Shown here: one piece after another, positions 28,814-40,503 of the stretch
How the letters are laid out: each line of letters opens with the position of its first letter
Position numbering within the stretch: position 1 is the stretch's first letter
Assembly: GCF_018139145.2 (NCBI RefSeq)
Contig: NC_059476.1
Span: 11,293,501-11,357,500, forward strand
Direction of reading: 5' to 3'
Source of the DNA: Gymnogyps californianus
Taxonomy: Eukaryota; Chordata; Aves; Accipitriformes; Cathartidae
Length of the DNA: 64,000 bases
Notes under the pieces: model-generated
What the model was told of the DNA's origin: nothing
What the model saw: the letters and a program-made list of their open reading frames with translations, nothing else
Databases searched by the model: none
Program-made: the position numbers and the translations under genes

Positions 28814-30890
28814 TTTAACTCTGGCCCTGCTTTGGAAATGCTGAAAGCCAAGTGCTATTTCCTGAGTTTTGGGTTCACTGCTGCCTCAACTGTTGCGTTA
28901 TCACAGGAGTTCAGGCTCCAGTGGTTTTATCTACCCAAAGAAAAAAACAGCATTTATAAATGCCATGGAATTGACAGTGGCACTGTTTTAGCATAATGCG
29001 TTTTCTTTGGAAGACTTTCCAGGATCCCCCCAAAAATACTTAAGCAACCTCTTTAAGTGAGCTCTGTACTGTGTGATGGCTGCTGTGTAATTGGTACCCA
29101 AGATGGCTTGTTAACAGCTAGCTGGAGTGTGTCTATAAAACCAATGCCTCACCTTTGATTTGTTGTCCTCCTTCAGATGAGGCTAAGGAAGGGCTGATGA
29201 ATTGGTTTTGTTCCCCCGTTAAGCATTTTGCATATCTGTGGAAATTTTTACAGGCTCACCTTATGGCTATGTTAGTATCTGTGTTCTCTAAATTTAGCTG
29301 AAGCCTAATTTAGCAGTGGTGCTAGGCATCTTTTTGAATCAGCCTTCCTCTTGTCGCTGCAGGATGGAGAAGGCCAATTAAACTACTACCTGTCAGAAAG
29401 CTGTAAAAGCCCTTCTTCAGTGTTGATATTTCCCCTTCATTAAACTTAATTACCATAATTCAGCACCTTTGCCTACAAATCTCTCCCTTTGTCTCGCTGG
29501 CTGGCTGGCCATTTATAGCCTCCAGTTTCCCCAGTTTCTTCTTCCTGTGTGCTGCAGGTTTAGACACTTGTCATCCTTGTGACCATTCCTGTTCCCAGGT
29601 GCTTCTCATCGTCCGTCTTAACAGCGACTCTTTGGTTGGGTGACTCAGCTTTCTCATTCAAACAGAGCCCCCAAAATATAAAAATAAGCTCCTTTAAAAT
29701 CCAGACATGGTAATTAAAATTAATGACTATTCTTTATCTTTTTTTTTCCCTATCAGAAAATCCTGTTTCCTTAAAAATCAATATGTTAAAAAGCAGGTGT
29801 ATTTCTCTCTGTGCTTCCTTATTTTGGCAAGGTGTTGGTGAAACAATTAAATCTGAAGAAAGACTTTGCATTGAAGTAGTGGTTTTGATCAGTTTGAGGT
29901 TTTGAAAGTGAAGGTAGAATAAGCTTTTTCTCAAAAGTTTTCCATAAAACCTTTCAACAAAACAATTGGATTTGAAATGTTTGTGATGTTTCATTCAGCT
30001 GTCATTGAAACGTAATTAATCTCCTCTGCTTTTTGGAGACTAGCTTGATTAATCCAGTACTATTTGTTTTCCTGAATAAATGTTATTTGTTATTTTTGAA
30101 AATGATCAGCCTGACTCAATGAGATGAACTTTAATGCTATGCTGCAGAATAGTATATTCTATGCAAAGAAATTATGTTTTGAGGAAGCCATACCACAGGG
30201 CACATTCCTTGAAAAATATTTTTTAAATCCCCAAAAGAAATCATTACATGTAATAAAGTGAATGTTCCCTGTCTCTAGGAAATGAGGAAGTTTAGACATG
30301 TCTTGTGTTTACATTTTTGTAATACTTAAATAGTAATGTGAATTAGTTCTGGTGCTAGCTTTTAGAACTCCTCCATTCTTCCCTCAAAACTGCAGATTCT
30401 GTCCCTTTTACCCCAAAATGTTTCTTTTTGTCCAGGAGTCTGGGAAAACTGTTTTAGATATTAGGAGAATTCTATCCCTTTACCAGCTGTAATCATTAAC
30501 TGATGTTGTAGTTTAAGGAAGTCTGAAGCAAAGAAGCGTAGAAGTATTCGAAGCTGGTATTTCTGGATATACTCCAGAGAGTTAAGAGAGTGAACCAGGG
30601 CAGGAGGTTGTGTGCGTGTTTTTGTCTTTTAATTGGTTTATATGAAGTTATCCCTTTGCCGATGCAGAAGGCAGTAAAAATGAAAAATGTTGGAACCAGT
30701 GACATGTGTGGTTAATTTTCTGAACTAAGTAAATTAAGTACAAATTGGTTATTAATAATTGAAAGCAAAATGCTAGATAAGAAATTGGAGCAGCTTGTCT
30801 ATCATTTTCAACCATTAAATGATTAGTCTGAGCAAGGCAGTCCGAGGCTCCCTTATCTCTTATTAAAGCCTCACTTCTTCATTTATTAAA
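28814..30890. other. Intergenic AT-rich block, possible conserved noncoding sequence
   Basis: Unique sequence rich in TAATTA-like and TTAATT words, for example around 29690-29730 and 30010-30060. A TCF/LEF-like CCTTTGATT is at about 29153-29161. There are no repeats and no convincing coding frames. Such composition is common in developmental enhancers in gene deserts, but conservation was not tested. Confidence 0.3.
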
Positions 30891-33800
30891 GAATCAGATC
30901 CAAATGATGCAGCAGGCTTGAGACATTGCTGTTGCAATAGCCTGGTGCGTCAGGCCCTGCTGCAGACTCGGCGTAAGCTGGAAGGTGGGTTCGGTGCAGG
31001 AAATTTTGGGTATGTGGGACGTCCTGGAGATAGCCTGGTCACTTCCTTGGGGATTGTTATTGTAGGTCATGTGAAGAGGTGAGGAGCTGAGAGGGCAGGG
31101 AGAGTCGGGAGGGCTGTGCACTGGAGGAGGATTGGAGGGACGTCACTCTGATACATGGAGATATGGAACTCAGCTCCTGGCTCTGAAATGGTCTCCAAAT
31201 GTGACCTTGGCATGGTCACTCAGTGCTCTGTGTTTGTTAGAAAGTCCTTCAGTGCCCAGGAGGTAACAGCATGGTGCCCTGCGGCACCCAGGTCCTGGGA
31301 GCAGGGCTGGAGGATGGACCGATGCCTCCGTAGTTGCACAGATATTAATGTGCACGGTGCTATGCCCTACTGTGCTAGCCATCCCGAGGTGCATCTCTGC
31401 GTGGGGCACCTCTGCCCCATCCCTGCCCCTGAGTGGGACAAGTGGCTCCTGCTCAGCCACTGCACGGCAGGGATGGAGCGTGTGGCGTGCTCAGAGGGCT
31501 GCCAACCTGGGCAGGTCCTGGCCACCCAGCAGCATCACGGCAGGTAGGAATAAATGAGGGGAGGGGAGGCACAGTGAGAATCCCGGTCCAACTAGCTCAG
31601 GGTGATTTTCTTCTTTAATACAAAAAATTCAGTTCTCCCTGTTGTTGCTGTGTGACTATAGCAATTTCCACTGTCCGCGTGGGCTCTGGTACAGTGATTT
31701 CTTTCTCCCAACTCATTCTCATACAGGGGGTTAATCTGGAGTCTGACTGCTCCCTACTGTGTTAACCACATACGGGTTTTTTGTTTAAATTGCCGAAGAA
31801 AACACTCTTTCCCCACTGTTTGCCTGCTTTTGCATTCAGACTGTACTTTGTAAGGTAAGAATTGCCTCTCAGATCTATCAGGGCTGCAATAAAATGAAAT
31901 AAAACAGACTTTCCAAAGGAGATGTGTAGTTGCCACTTATGTCCATGGGTACAAAAATTTCTGATGGCTAGAAAACAGGGAGTTAAGGACTTTGGTCCTG
32001 ACATTTTTAACTTTTTTCTTTAAAGGGATTTTGTCGTTTTGCTTATAGACAAACACGGATGAGCCCATCTCCTTCTTCAGTGTGTCCAGCAGATGGTGGT
32101 GGAGTTTCATCTACAGCTGCGATTCCCGCCGAGGGCCTGGACACCACCATTCCCATACCTCAGCCCCCAGGCTGTCCGTTAGGAACAAAACATCATTTCC
32201 TTGGCAGCCAGATGCAATATTTGCTTAAAATGAAATGCACTTCGTTTGGAGCTGATTTTATCTCTTGCTGTGATTGATTTTTACAGTTGCAGGAGTCAGG
32301 CTGTGTTTGGCACCTGACACAAACACCACCACCTTGAAAGACCATCTTTAATGCCTGTGGGCATGGAGTGGTGTTTACGGTGCTTCAAGAGAAAATTTGC
32401 ATTAGGAGAGAAGCTCTTCACCTCGTCTTTCTCCTGCAACCTCTGGTCCGGACAGGCATTTTAAAGAAACGAAGCCATCACTCCAAGTCCAGACCTGAGC
32501 ATGCCTCAAGTTTGGAAGTGTCCCAGATGCAAGACTAGACTTCTGGGTTGCAGACCTGTATCAGATCCCCCCACCCTCCTACCCCATGCAAATCAATGCC
32601 CATCTACAGCTGTGGAAGGCAGAGAACTGGATCTTCTGCAAGGTAGGTGGAAAGGAGAGGCTGTGTCCTCTGGGTGTTTTGGAGAGACTGGCAGGGCTGC
32701 CAGCTCAGCTTATCCCCCTTTAGATGTAAACCTTCCTCTCATGCTGGAGGGCAACTCCAAGACCTTGACTGAATGTGGGTACAAGGTGTCCTCACAGCAT
32801 CACTACATCGCCTAAATATTCTGCAAAGCATTACAAGCATTAATTTAATTTTAAAATATTCTGCAGGCTTTTTCTTGTGAAGATAACCTTCTTGAACTCA
32901 AGTGTCCCAGGAAGAAGAGTAATTAAAACACCAGTGAACAGCCTAATTGATCAGCACACCGTGGTTTTTTACTCAAAAACCTCCTGATGCACCCACCAGT
33001 GCAAAGCAGATTTGAACCTGCCCTAAATAAAAACTGAGGAGTCCCCTGAGTTTAAGAAATCCTTCAGGGTAGGGGAGACAGTGCAGTTCACTCTACTGCA
33101 CAGCAAGTAGGTGTGGGAGGGACAGGGAGATGGCTGGTGCCCTGCTGAGCACCTCTGTCCCAGTGTCCAGATGGCTTTGTGGAGCCCAGGAGATGTGGTT
33201 CATGTGCATTTCTTGACAACAATATTGACGTTGACAAATCCTGCCCTTTCCCCTTCCCTGTCCCTGCTCAGTTCCTCCCCAGTGCCCGTGTCCCCTGTTC
33301 CTAGGCAGCTGGTTTGAGGCTTTGCTGGGAGCACAGCTGAATGAAATTCTGCAGCTTCCTCCCTCTCCATCCCCTTTTCTTCTGGATTAGTTTTCAGGTG
33401 GATCGAAGTCTCAGTCCAGCTCCTTGCGAAGGACCACTGGCCACTGTCAGCACGGTGGAAGGAGCCAAGCTGGTGGCAGCAACAAATGATGCAGAAAGGT
33501 TGAAAGGAGGGCAGGAGTACCTTACACCAGTATTTTTAAGGGCCTCTTACCCTTAAGGCTTTCGGTTTGTGTGGCAATTCAAGCAATTTCCAGCTAGCCC
33601 AAAAAGCAAGGTGTGGAGAATGAAGCAACAACAACAGGATCCTTAGGTCCCTTGGCTCCTCCCAGAAGATCCACACCTGGGCCTGGATCTGAGAAAAGAG
33701 TAATTGCCTTAGAGATGGTTTAAAAGTGAGAAGGAGCACGGTTCTGGCTGCTAACCCAGAAATCATAAATCCAAAGGTGTGCTCTGAGCTGGAAGAGGCT

Positions 33801-34889
33801 GCATTTAACTCTCTGTACCTGTCCTCTGCAGCCTGGCCTGCTGACGGTTTTAGTAGCAATAGCAGTTTTATTATTCTGCCACTAAACTGTTGGGGATCAG
33901 AATTTGGTCCCTTTAGTCAAAATGACAAGGAATCAATTCTTCTGTCTTAAACTGCTTGTGAGAGAAGTGGTCACTCTGGCACAAGTAAAACTGTAAAAGG
34001 ATTTCTTCCACATCTGACATAGTAGCTAATCAAGCCTGGAGGAGAGGTATGGACACCAACGCAGCCACTGGAGGGCAGCTGTAAAACTGACAACTGCCCT
34101 TCTATCAGCTAACCTGTCCCCGAGTGATTCACTTCAGGCTTATCTTGTTGCAGCAAACATTTCCCTTTCGCTTTCCTACATTCCTTTTCCTCTCAGTCCA
34201 CTATTGTCAGATCCAGCAGCTTTTCGAGCATCCAGGACGGCAGCTCCCTCTGCTCACCTGCCAGCCGGCAGCAGTGCAGCTGATGCTACTGGTAACACCA
34301 GCTTGGACAAACGGCTGTTCTTCCCCTGTCTCCAAGCATCGGCCTGCTCGGTCTGTGCACCAAGTCTCCCTGCTGCTCCTGCTAGAGGTGCTTGCTCTGT
34401 AACCCGACAGGGCTTTGAGCACAATGGGCAATTTGGATATTCAGGATGAAGAGCCTTTTGCAGCTCCAAAGCATCTTCTCGGGAGGCTGAATGTTTTCCC
34501 ACCAGCGAAAAGAAGGACATAAACATCACGCATGCTGTGGTGAAGATCGGCTGCAGCACATTGCAGCCTGGCAGGAGATGCCGAACAGTGGCAGAGCCAC
34601 CAGCAGCGGAGAGGGCTGAGCTGGTGAGACCAGTTACCAACAGCAGGGCAATACTGGTGGTGGGGCAGGCAGGGGTCTCAGCTGGTGGACAGCCTGCTTT
34701 TGTAGGCACAGCGGGAAACGAGTGTTCTGGGGAGACACACAGAAGAGGACAGACTTGATGGTGTGTGAAAACAAACCCAGCAAAACAAAACAGTGGAGAC
34801 TTCTCTGCCAGCTCCTGGTGCTGAAATAGCCCAGCACTGGACCAGAAACACGCTGGAGCTGGCACCAGGGGAGGAAAGGGAAGGCAAGA
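30891..34889. other. Intergenic, GC-richer interval without recognised genes
   Basis: GC content rises here, and overlapping open frames appear on both strands, including 130 codons at 31155-31547 (+) and 227 codons at 34254-34937 (-). None shows a known domain or splice-flanked exon structure. The frames are most simply explained by low stop-codon density. Confidence 0.45.
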
Positions 34890-35245
34890 TGGGCCCACGA
34901 GTGCCAGCGCTTCGATCGGAGCGTGGCGCCGAGGCACCGCGGTTCAGGAGCTCGGTCCTGGCGATCCCTTGACTTGATACAGAGCAGGGATGCAATAATT
35001 TGAATGTCTCCGGGAAGCGGTTGTAGGCATTGCACATTAAGAAATAAAATAACCTCTAACTTTCCATCTCAGGAGCAGCTGCTTTGGTGCCCCCCAGCTC
35101 CCCACGAGGGGCAGGAGCAGCGTTTGGATCAAGCAACAGGAGGCGGCTGCTGGGGAGAGGCGGCCGCATCCCTGAGGAGCCCTGCCTGCGGGGTGGGGGA
35201 GGATGGCCGTACCGCACTGCTGGGCTGCTGCGGGAGGAGATGATT
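34890..35245. promoter_or_regulatory. CpG-dense patch (small CpG-island candidate)
   Basis: CpG dinucleotides are packed, with eleven by eye within about 110 bases from 34890. More occur in the ggcggccgc and cgtaccgc words up to 35243, while the flanks have few. This may mark an orphan promoter, an enhancer or a recent GC-rich insertion. No transcription start motif is obvious. Confidence 0.35.
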
Positions 35246-37504
35246 GCCTCAGGTTACTCGCTGAATTACGCCATATGCCATTAAATCATTCCACATTAGA
35301 CAAATCTGTGCTCTGGATGATTTCCCTTTTCCGGCACAGTTGAGTGGAGATACAAACACACACAAACACTCCCTTTCTCTATAATTTTCCTCTGCGTGGT
35401 AGATGAGACCTGAAAAAATAAACACGCATGTTTCCCTATGGGCTATGATATTCCTCAAACTGGTGCTTTTGTTTGCCAGCTATAACACATCCCTTCCAGT
35501 CCAGTGCCTTTGCTGTTGTCACTGTGATCCCTATTGCACCTCTTTGGTACTGCCCTGCAGCAGGGTGGGACGGTTTCCACTCTGCTCCAGCCTCTGTTAA
35601 GCAGTTCTTTATTTCTTTGCTGGCACCAATAGCTGTTTGCAAGAGCGAGGCATAGGTAGAAACCAGATATCATCGAGAGGCCTCAAGACCCTCAGTCCGG
35701 TCTGCTCTGCTCTGCTTGGGGCTGTGCTTGGCAATTTTAAGAAATGAGGTTCTTCAGACAGCTGGGATGTCTGTTTTCTTTTCCAGACAATTGCAACCAA
35801 CTTGCACAAGTCAGAGTAATTGCAGATGTAATAACAAGTTATAATATCATCACTATGCAGTTCAACTCGTTTGCTGTTCACGATGCAGCAGTCGTGTGGC
35901 TGAACAGCATGCACCAGCTGACTGGCCCCTCGGCAGTTTCAGATCAGCTACCGCTTGTACCATCGCGTGCCCCATGGGAGACGTAAGGGCTGCGGGAAGA
36001 TGTACGACAAGGTGACGGTTAGAGGAGACAGGACACAAATTCACAGGAAATAACATTTCCTTGGTTTTGCTGTTCATGGGATGCCAGCCTTTACAAGTAT
36101 AAATCGGTTATCCTCTCTTTTTAAATTCCCTGTGTTACTGGCTTCTGGGCATTGACTGTTTCCACAAAACCCATAGGGGACAGAATTGCTGAAGGAAAAT
36201 GAAGGGGAAAAATGAGTCTTTAACTTGACCTGCAACATCAGAGAATTTGAAAAATTGTAGAGCTTTTATATCATCACCCTTTTCAACTGAGCATCCTGAA
36301 TGCTTTATAAATATTAATTAAGTCTCATGTGGCTCCTCTGAATTACGTAAAGACAGAATTGCCTCATCCATCAGAAGAGAGGATCCAGAAGCTGCTTAAC
36401 AATTTGAGACAGCATTAAATGACATGAGCTCAGCGAATAAGAACGTAACACCCACTGGAAACTTCTGAGCAGGAGAAAAATTTAAGCAACTGGACTATAT
36501 CTTTCCATCTTTGAAAAAAAGTAGCATTGGATCATGAAGGGCTACATGAGGACCTCTCTTCCCATACACTCCTTCTGGCTCTCCTTTTGCTTTGTGGGAA
36601 AATCTTGTCTCCCTGCGTAAACCTTATCTAAGATTAGGGCTTCAGAAAGGAAGAAACCTAAAGGGAAAACGCTCATAAAATCCTCACCCTCTCTCCCAGT
36701 CCTAAGACATTATTGATGGCTGACAGATGCTGACACTGGGAACTGCTGGAAGAGAGGGTTGGACCAGAAGGATGGAGGTGCCAGGGGAGTGTAGCCGTTA
36801 AGGGAAATCCATGGAGTTGGCAGCAGTGTGGAGCTGGGAGCAGGACGGTGAAGCCAGGCACAATGTGGAAACCTCATTAGACAGCAGAACAGAGTGATTT
36901 AAAGGCCTGTCGATGTAGTATCCGTACACAGGGGTTGCTGCTTTTTTGGGAAGGAATTTCAAGATTATTCCCAGTCATTAGGATCACAGAGGCTCACCCA
37001 AAGAGATGAGCTAAGAGCAAACTGCCTGCCAATTACATATCAGGTGTTAGAGAAATTACTTACCACAGCCAGCTGAAGAATTTGGGTTTGGACTCCAGTT
37101 CATTAAAAAGTTTAGCTCAAAGTAGAGACTGGCACTTAATGAATGCATAGAGGCATCAGTTATTTACTCAAATTTCTCATCTTCTACTGAAATTATTCTT
37201 ATTTTCTCTTTCAAATGCCTGAGAAAGGCACTGGATTAATTGTTTCTCCAGCTGGATTTCTCCAGATGTGTCTTCTAAAGCCACTCTGGTTCAATGGTTT
37301 CTAATAAGACAACTACAGACCAGGATAAAATTAAAGTACAGTGCAAAAAATTGTTTGTGTTGGAAAATTCAGGGATTTTTTTTCTGGTATACCAGATATG
37401 CCAAGGCAATTTTGGAATATTCTAGAATTTCAGTGAGTACAGAAGACATACTAGAGATGTTATTTATTTCTCAGTGCCACTAGCTGACCTTTTATATAGA
37501 AATT
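35246..37504. other. Intergenic, no gene recognised
   Basis: Unique sequence of mixed composition with only overlapping short frames. I see no repeat, RNA gene or splice-flanked exon that I can support. Confidence 0.45.
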
Positions 37505-37990
37505 AGTTATGGAGAAAGACCTGCATGGCCTGGTGGGCATCAAGCTGTTCATGCACCAACAATGCTTGGCCAAGCCATAAAGGCCAACTGCACCGTAAGC
37601 TGCGTTAGCTAGAGCCTAGGTACTTCTTCCCCTCTACTGAACAATTAAGAGGCCATATCTGGAATAATGTGCCAAATTCCACCCCCCCACACCCCATCCC
37701 CAAAACAAAGGCTTGCTCTATCCTGCTCTCAAGAGGCAACAGACACAAGCTGCAACAAGGAAGATTCCTATCAGATACCAGGAAAAAAATCCACAGTGAG
37801 GGCAGTGAAACCCTGCAGCAAGGGCTCGGAGAGGCTGTTGAATCTCTGTCCTTGGAGGTGTCAAACACCAGACTGGAAAAGGTGCTGAGCAACCTGTCCT
37901 AAGCTGGCCCTGCTTCAAGGCAGGGTGGGGTGGTGTTGGACCACCTGACTCCGAGAGGTCCCTCCCAACCTAAATTATTCCATTATTTTC
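37505..37990 (+). mobile_element. CR1 LINE 3' fragment with internal deletion
   Basis: The segment has the order of a CR1 3' end. It begins with acctgcatggcctggtggg and aaggccaactgcacc, passes ccatatctggaataatgtg, then agaggcaacagacacaag, gaggtgtcaaacaccagactgg and a last stretch ending gaggtccctcccaacc. It finishes near an attattccattatt tail, which is the CR1 terminal microsatellite. About 400 bases of the usual sequence are missing between roughly 37680 and 37725. Frames are broken, so no working reverse transcriptase is present. Confidence 0.85.
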
Positions 37991-40440
37991 TTCCTGTTGG
38001 GAACTGGAGCAGACCTGTGGAATCTATATTTTTTAGTTCTCTAGGCCATACTTAGACAAATTAACAGACATGAACAGCCTTTGAGACACTAAGGTTTGTG
38101 TTGCTGTAAGAATTATGATCATTGTAAGGTCATGATTGTTCTGCTTTTTTGAAAATGTAAAAATGGAACTGCTTTTCTTATTTTAATTCCTTTCTTCACC
38201 GCATATGAATTCTCCCCTGCTGAGTTTTAATCTACTGTGAATTTACTGGCTTTGTTTCCTGCAGAACTTCTTTTGAAGAGCCCTTGTAAAGAATTGCATG
38301 GACTTTGAATGGAAATGAAAGGTAATTCAAAGCATAGATCTGTTAATCCTGAGAGTCTCAGTACTACCTCCTAATATACATCAGTAAAATATGCAAAGTT
38401 ACAGCAATCAGTTACAGCATGGCTGCAATGAATCTGTTATTAGCTCATGCAAGGCACATTACATGAAGATTGATGAAGGAGGAAGGAGGTGAAAGTGAAT
38501 TTATTTTTATTTAAATGGTCCCAGTTCAATGAATTCTCTGTGTTCTTGGCACGATAACCCAATCAATGATTGGCTCTGTGAAATAAGAGGATTGACACTC
38601 TTTTAATGCATTGCATTTTACAGCAGTTGTTTTCCTACACACAATATTTGTACAGGAAAACTAGCAATACTTGACTAAGTAAGTGAAAATGAAGTTAATT
38701 ATTAGGTAGATTTCTCTGTGTTCATCCTCTATAGGATCTGTATATCTTGGGAAGGTTTTTTGTTGCTTTTTTGTGTGTATAGCAATACTACATAATTAGC
38801 ATCAAATAAACAGGAATCTCTTGCCTTTCCAGTCAGGAAAAAAAGGGGTACGGCAGTACATTGCAAAGAAACAAATGGCACTCACGGTAAAACAGTGCTG
38901 GGAGTGGCTCAGTTAGGTTATAGCTTTGTCCTCATCCAAAGGCGTTTTGGAAGAGCACTGTTAGTTTCCAGTGACATGAAGGAGGATTTCAGCAGTGATT
39001 TCACCATTTGTCTTAGTTTCAATTAATGGTTTTGCTTCCAGCTAAAATAACAGAAAACATATACGTACTCACAGCACCCAGCAAATTCTTTCTCTTCATT
39101 TCTTTCCCCTTTTCGTTTTTAACATTATCAGGTCCCCTTATAGTTAACAAAGTGTCAGCATTGTCATTAAAAACCTCTGGTTCTGTTTTTATATACAAAC
39201 TGTAAAAAAATTTACTTCAGGCTTCAAATTTGGTTTCTAGAGTCTTGCTCATGAGATCCTGTAAAACATTCTATGAATTCATAAAAATATGTTAGGCTCT
39301 GCTCCAGCTCTTGGATTCAGTCCGTTGAATCTCCACCACAAAACTTTACTAAATATTTTTTTAATACACTTTTATTAGTGAATTTCTTATAAAGCATATT
39401 ATAAATTTGTTATCAGAGTTTCTTTATAGCTTTATTTCTGCTTATCACAAATTAAAAAGAAAGTTTGCTATTTCTGCTGCTTTAGAAATTGATTGTTGAA
39501 TCAGATAATCAACACACTCTTAGGACTCTCAGAAAGGTTATTGCATACAAGTATACTTGCACAACTCTCACATTTACCTTACTTCAACCTCTCCAGTCTG
39601 TTTGTTTTAAATATTTCTGGAAGGATTTTGAATGGCATGAGCTAGCTGGCAGGGATCTTTAAACAGTGTTACTGTACCTACAAAATCTCCCTGGGGAGGA
39701 TTTTAGTTCTGCAGAGTACCTCTCCAAAGTGGTTGAGGGAATCAGGTTTCCAGAAGAAGGGCAAGAACTCAGGATTTTAATTTGCTCAGAAGAGCTGGAA
39801 CAAAGCGAATTATCCACGGTATTGCAGAGTTAACAAACACAACTCTTAACATGACTCTTTAGTTTCTGTGAAGTATAGAAATGCAGGATTTGTCCTGCTG
39901 GAAGAAAACCAGGTCTGTGTCATCCTGCCTCTGACAGCTGCCAGGGGCATGTGCTAAGACACAAGTCCAAGAAGCCCCACAGTTAAATAACTCTCCCAAA
40001 GGAGAAGTTTTTACCCAGATCTCCAAGTTCATGGCTGAGAACACAGGCTGAAATGCAGGATAGCTTTTATTGTGTGATCTTTTGTATCCCTCAGCACTGC
40101 GGCATCAAACGATGCAATGAGTTTCAAAGGCTCATTACCGTTTGCATGAATTGCTCCTGCCTGGGCAAACTGACACGCATTTCCTCCGACCAGTTTGCAA
40201 TGGGTTCCCAATTCACATTAACTAGATTATCTCCCTACTTTCATAAGGATATATGCAGGAGAGCTCTATTTCCCTTTCCATATGCCACTTGATATTTTAC
40301 TACTGTATCTCCCCCTCTTCTCTTTTAACTGCTATTCCTGCTCTGCAGCTGATCCGTTGGATTAGACGCTGGGGTGCCCATCAGTGTATGTGAAAGAGAT
40401 ATTTAGCATGGAATAGGCTTTTTGGTGGTCTATATAGAAG
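37991..40440. other. Intergenic, no gene recognised
   Basis: AT-rich unique sequence with short frames only. No repeat or RNA gene is recognised. Confidence 0.45.
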
Positions 40441-40503
40441 TGAAGTTTATTGTTTATTGTTTCTGATAGTGAAATTTATTGTGAAGTTTATTGTTTCTGA
40501 TAC
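40441..40503. repeat. Short imperfect tandem repeat (tgaagtttattg units)
   Basis: Three copies of tgaa[g/a]tttattg start at 40441, 40470 and 40482. Two of them carry the tail tttctgata. The pattern looks like local duplication by replication slippage. Confidence 0.75.

Noticed and set aside
31155..31547. A 130-codon plus-strand frame (Cys- and Trp-rich).
   Set aside because: It overlaps frames on both strands in a GC-richer stretch and has no domain or gene context.
34254..34937. Calling the 227-codon minus-strand frame a gene.
   Set aside because: Its amino-acid make-up fits translated GC-rich noncoding DNA, and several other long frames overlap it. It is kept only as a finding.
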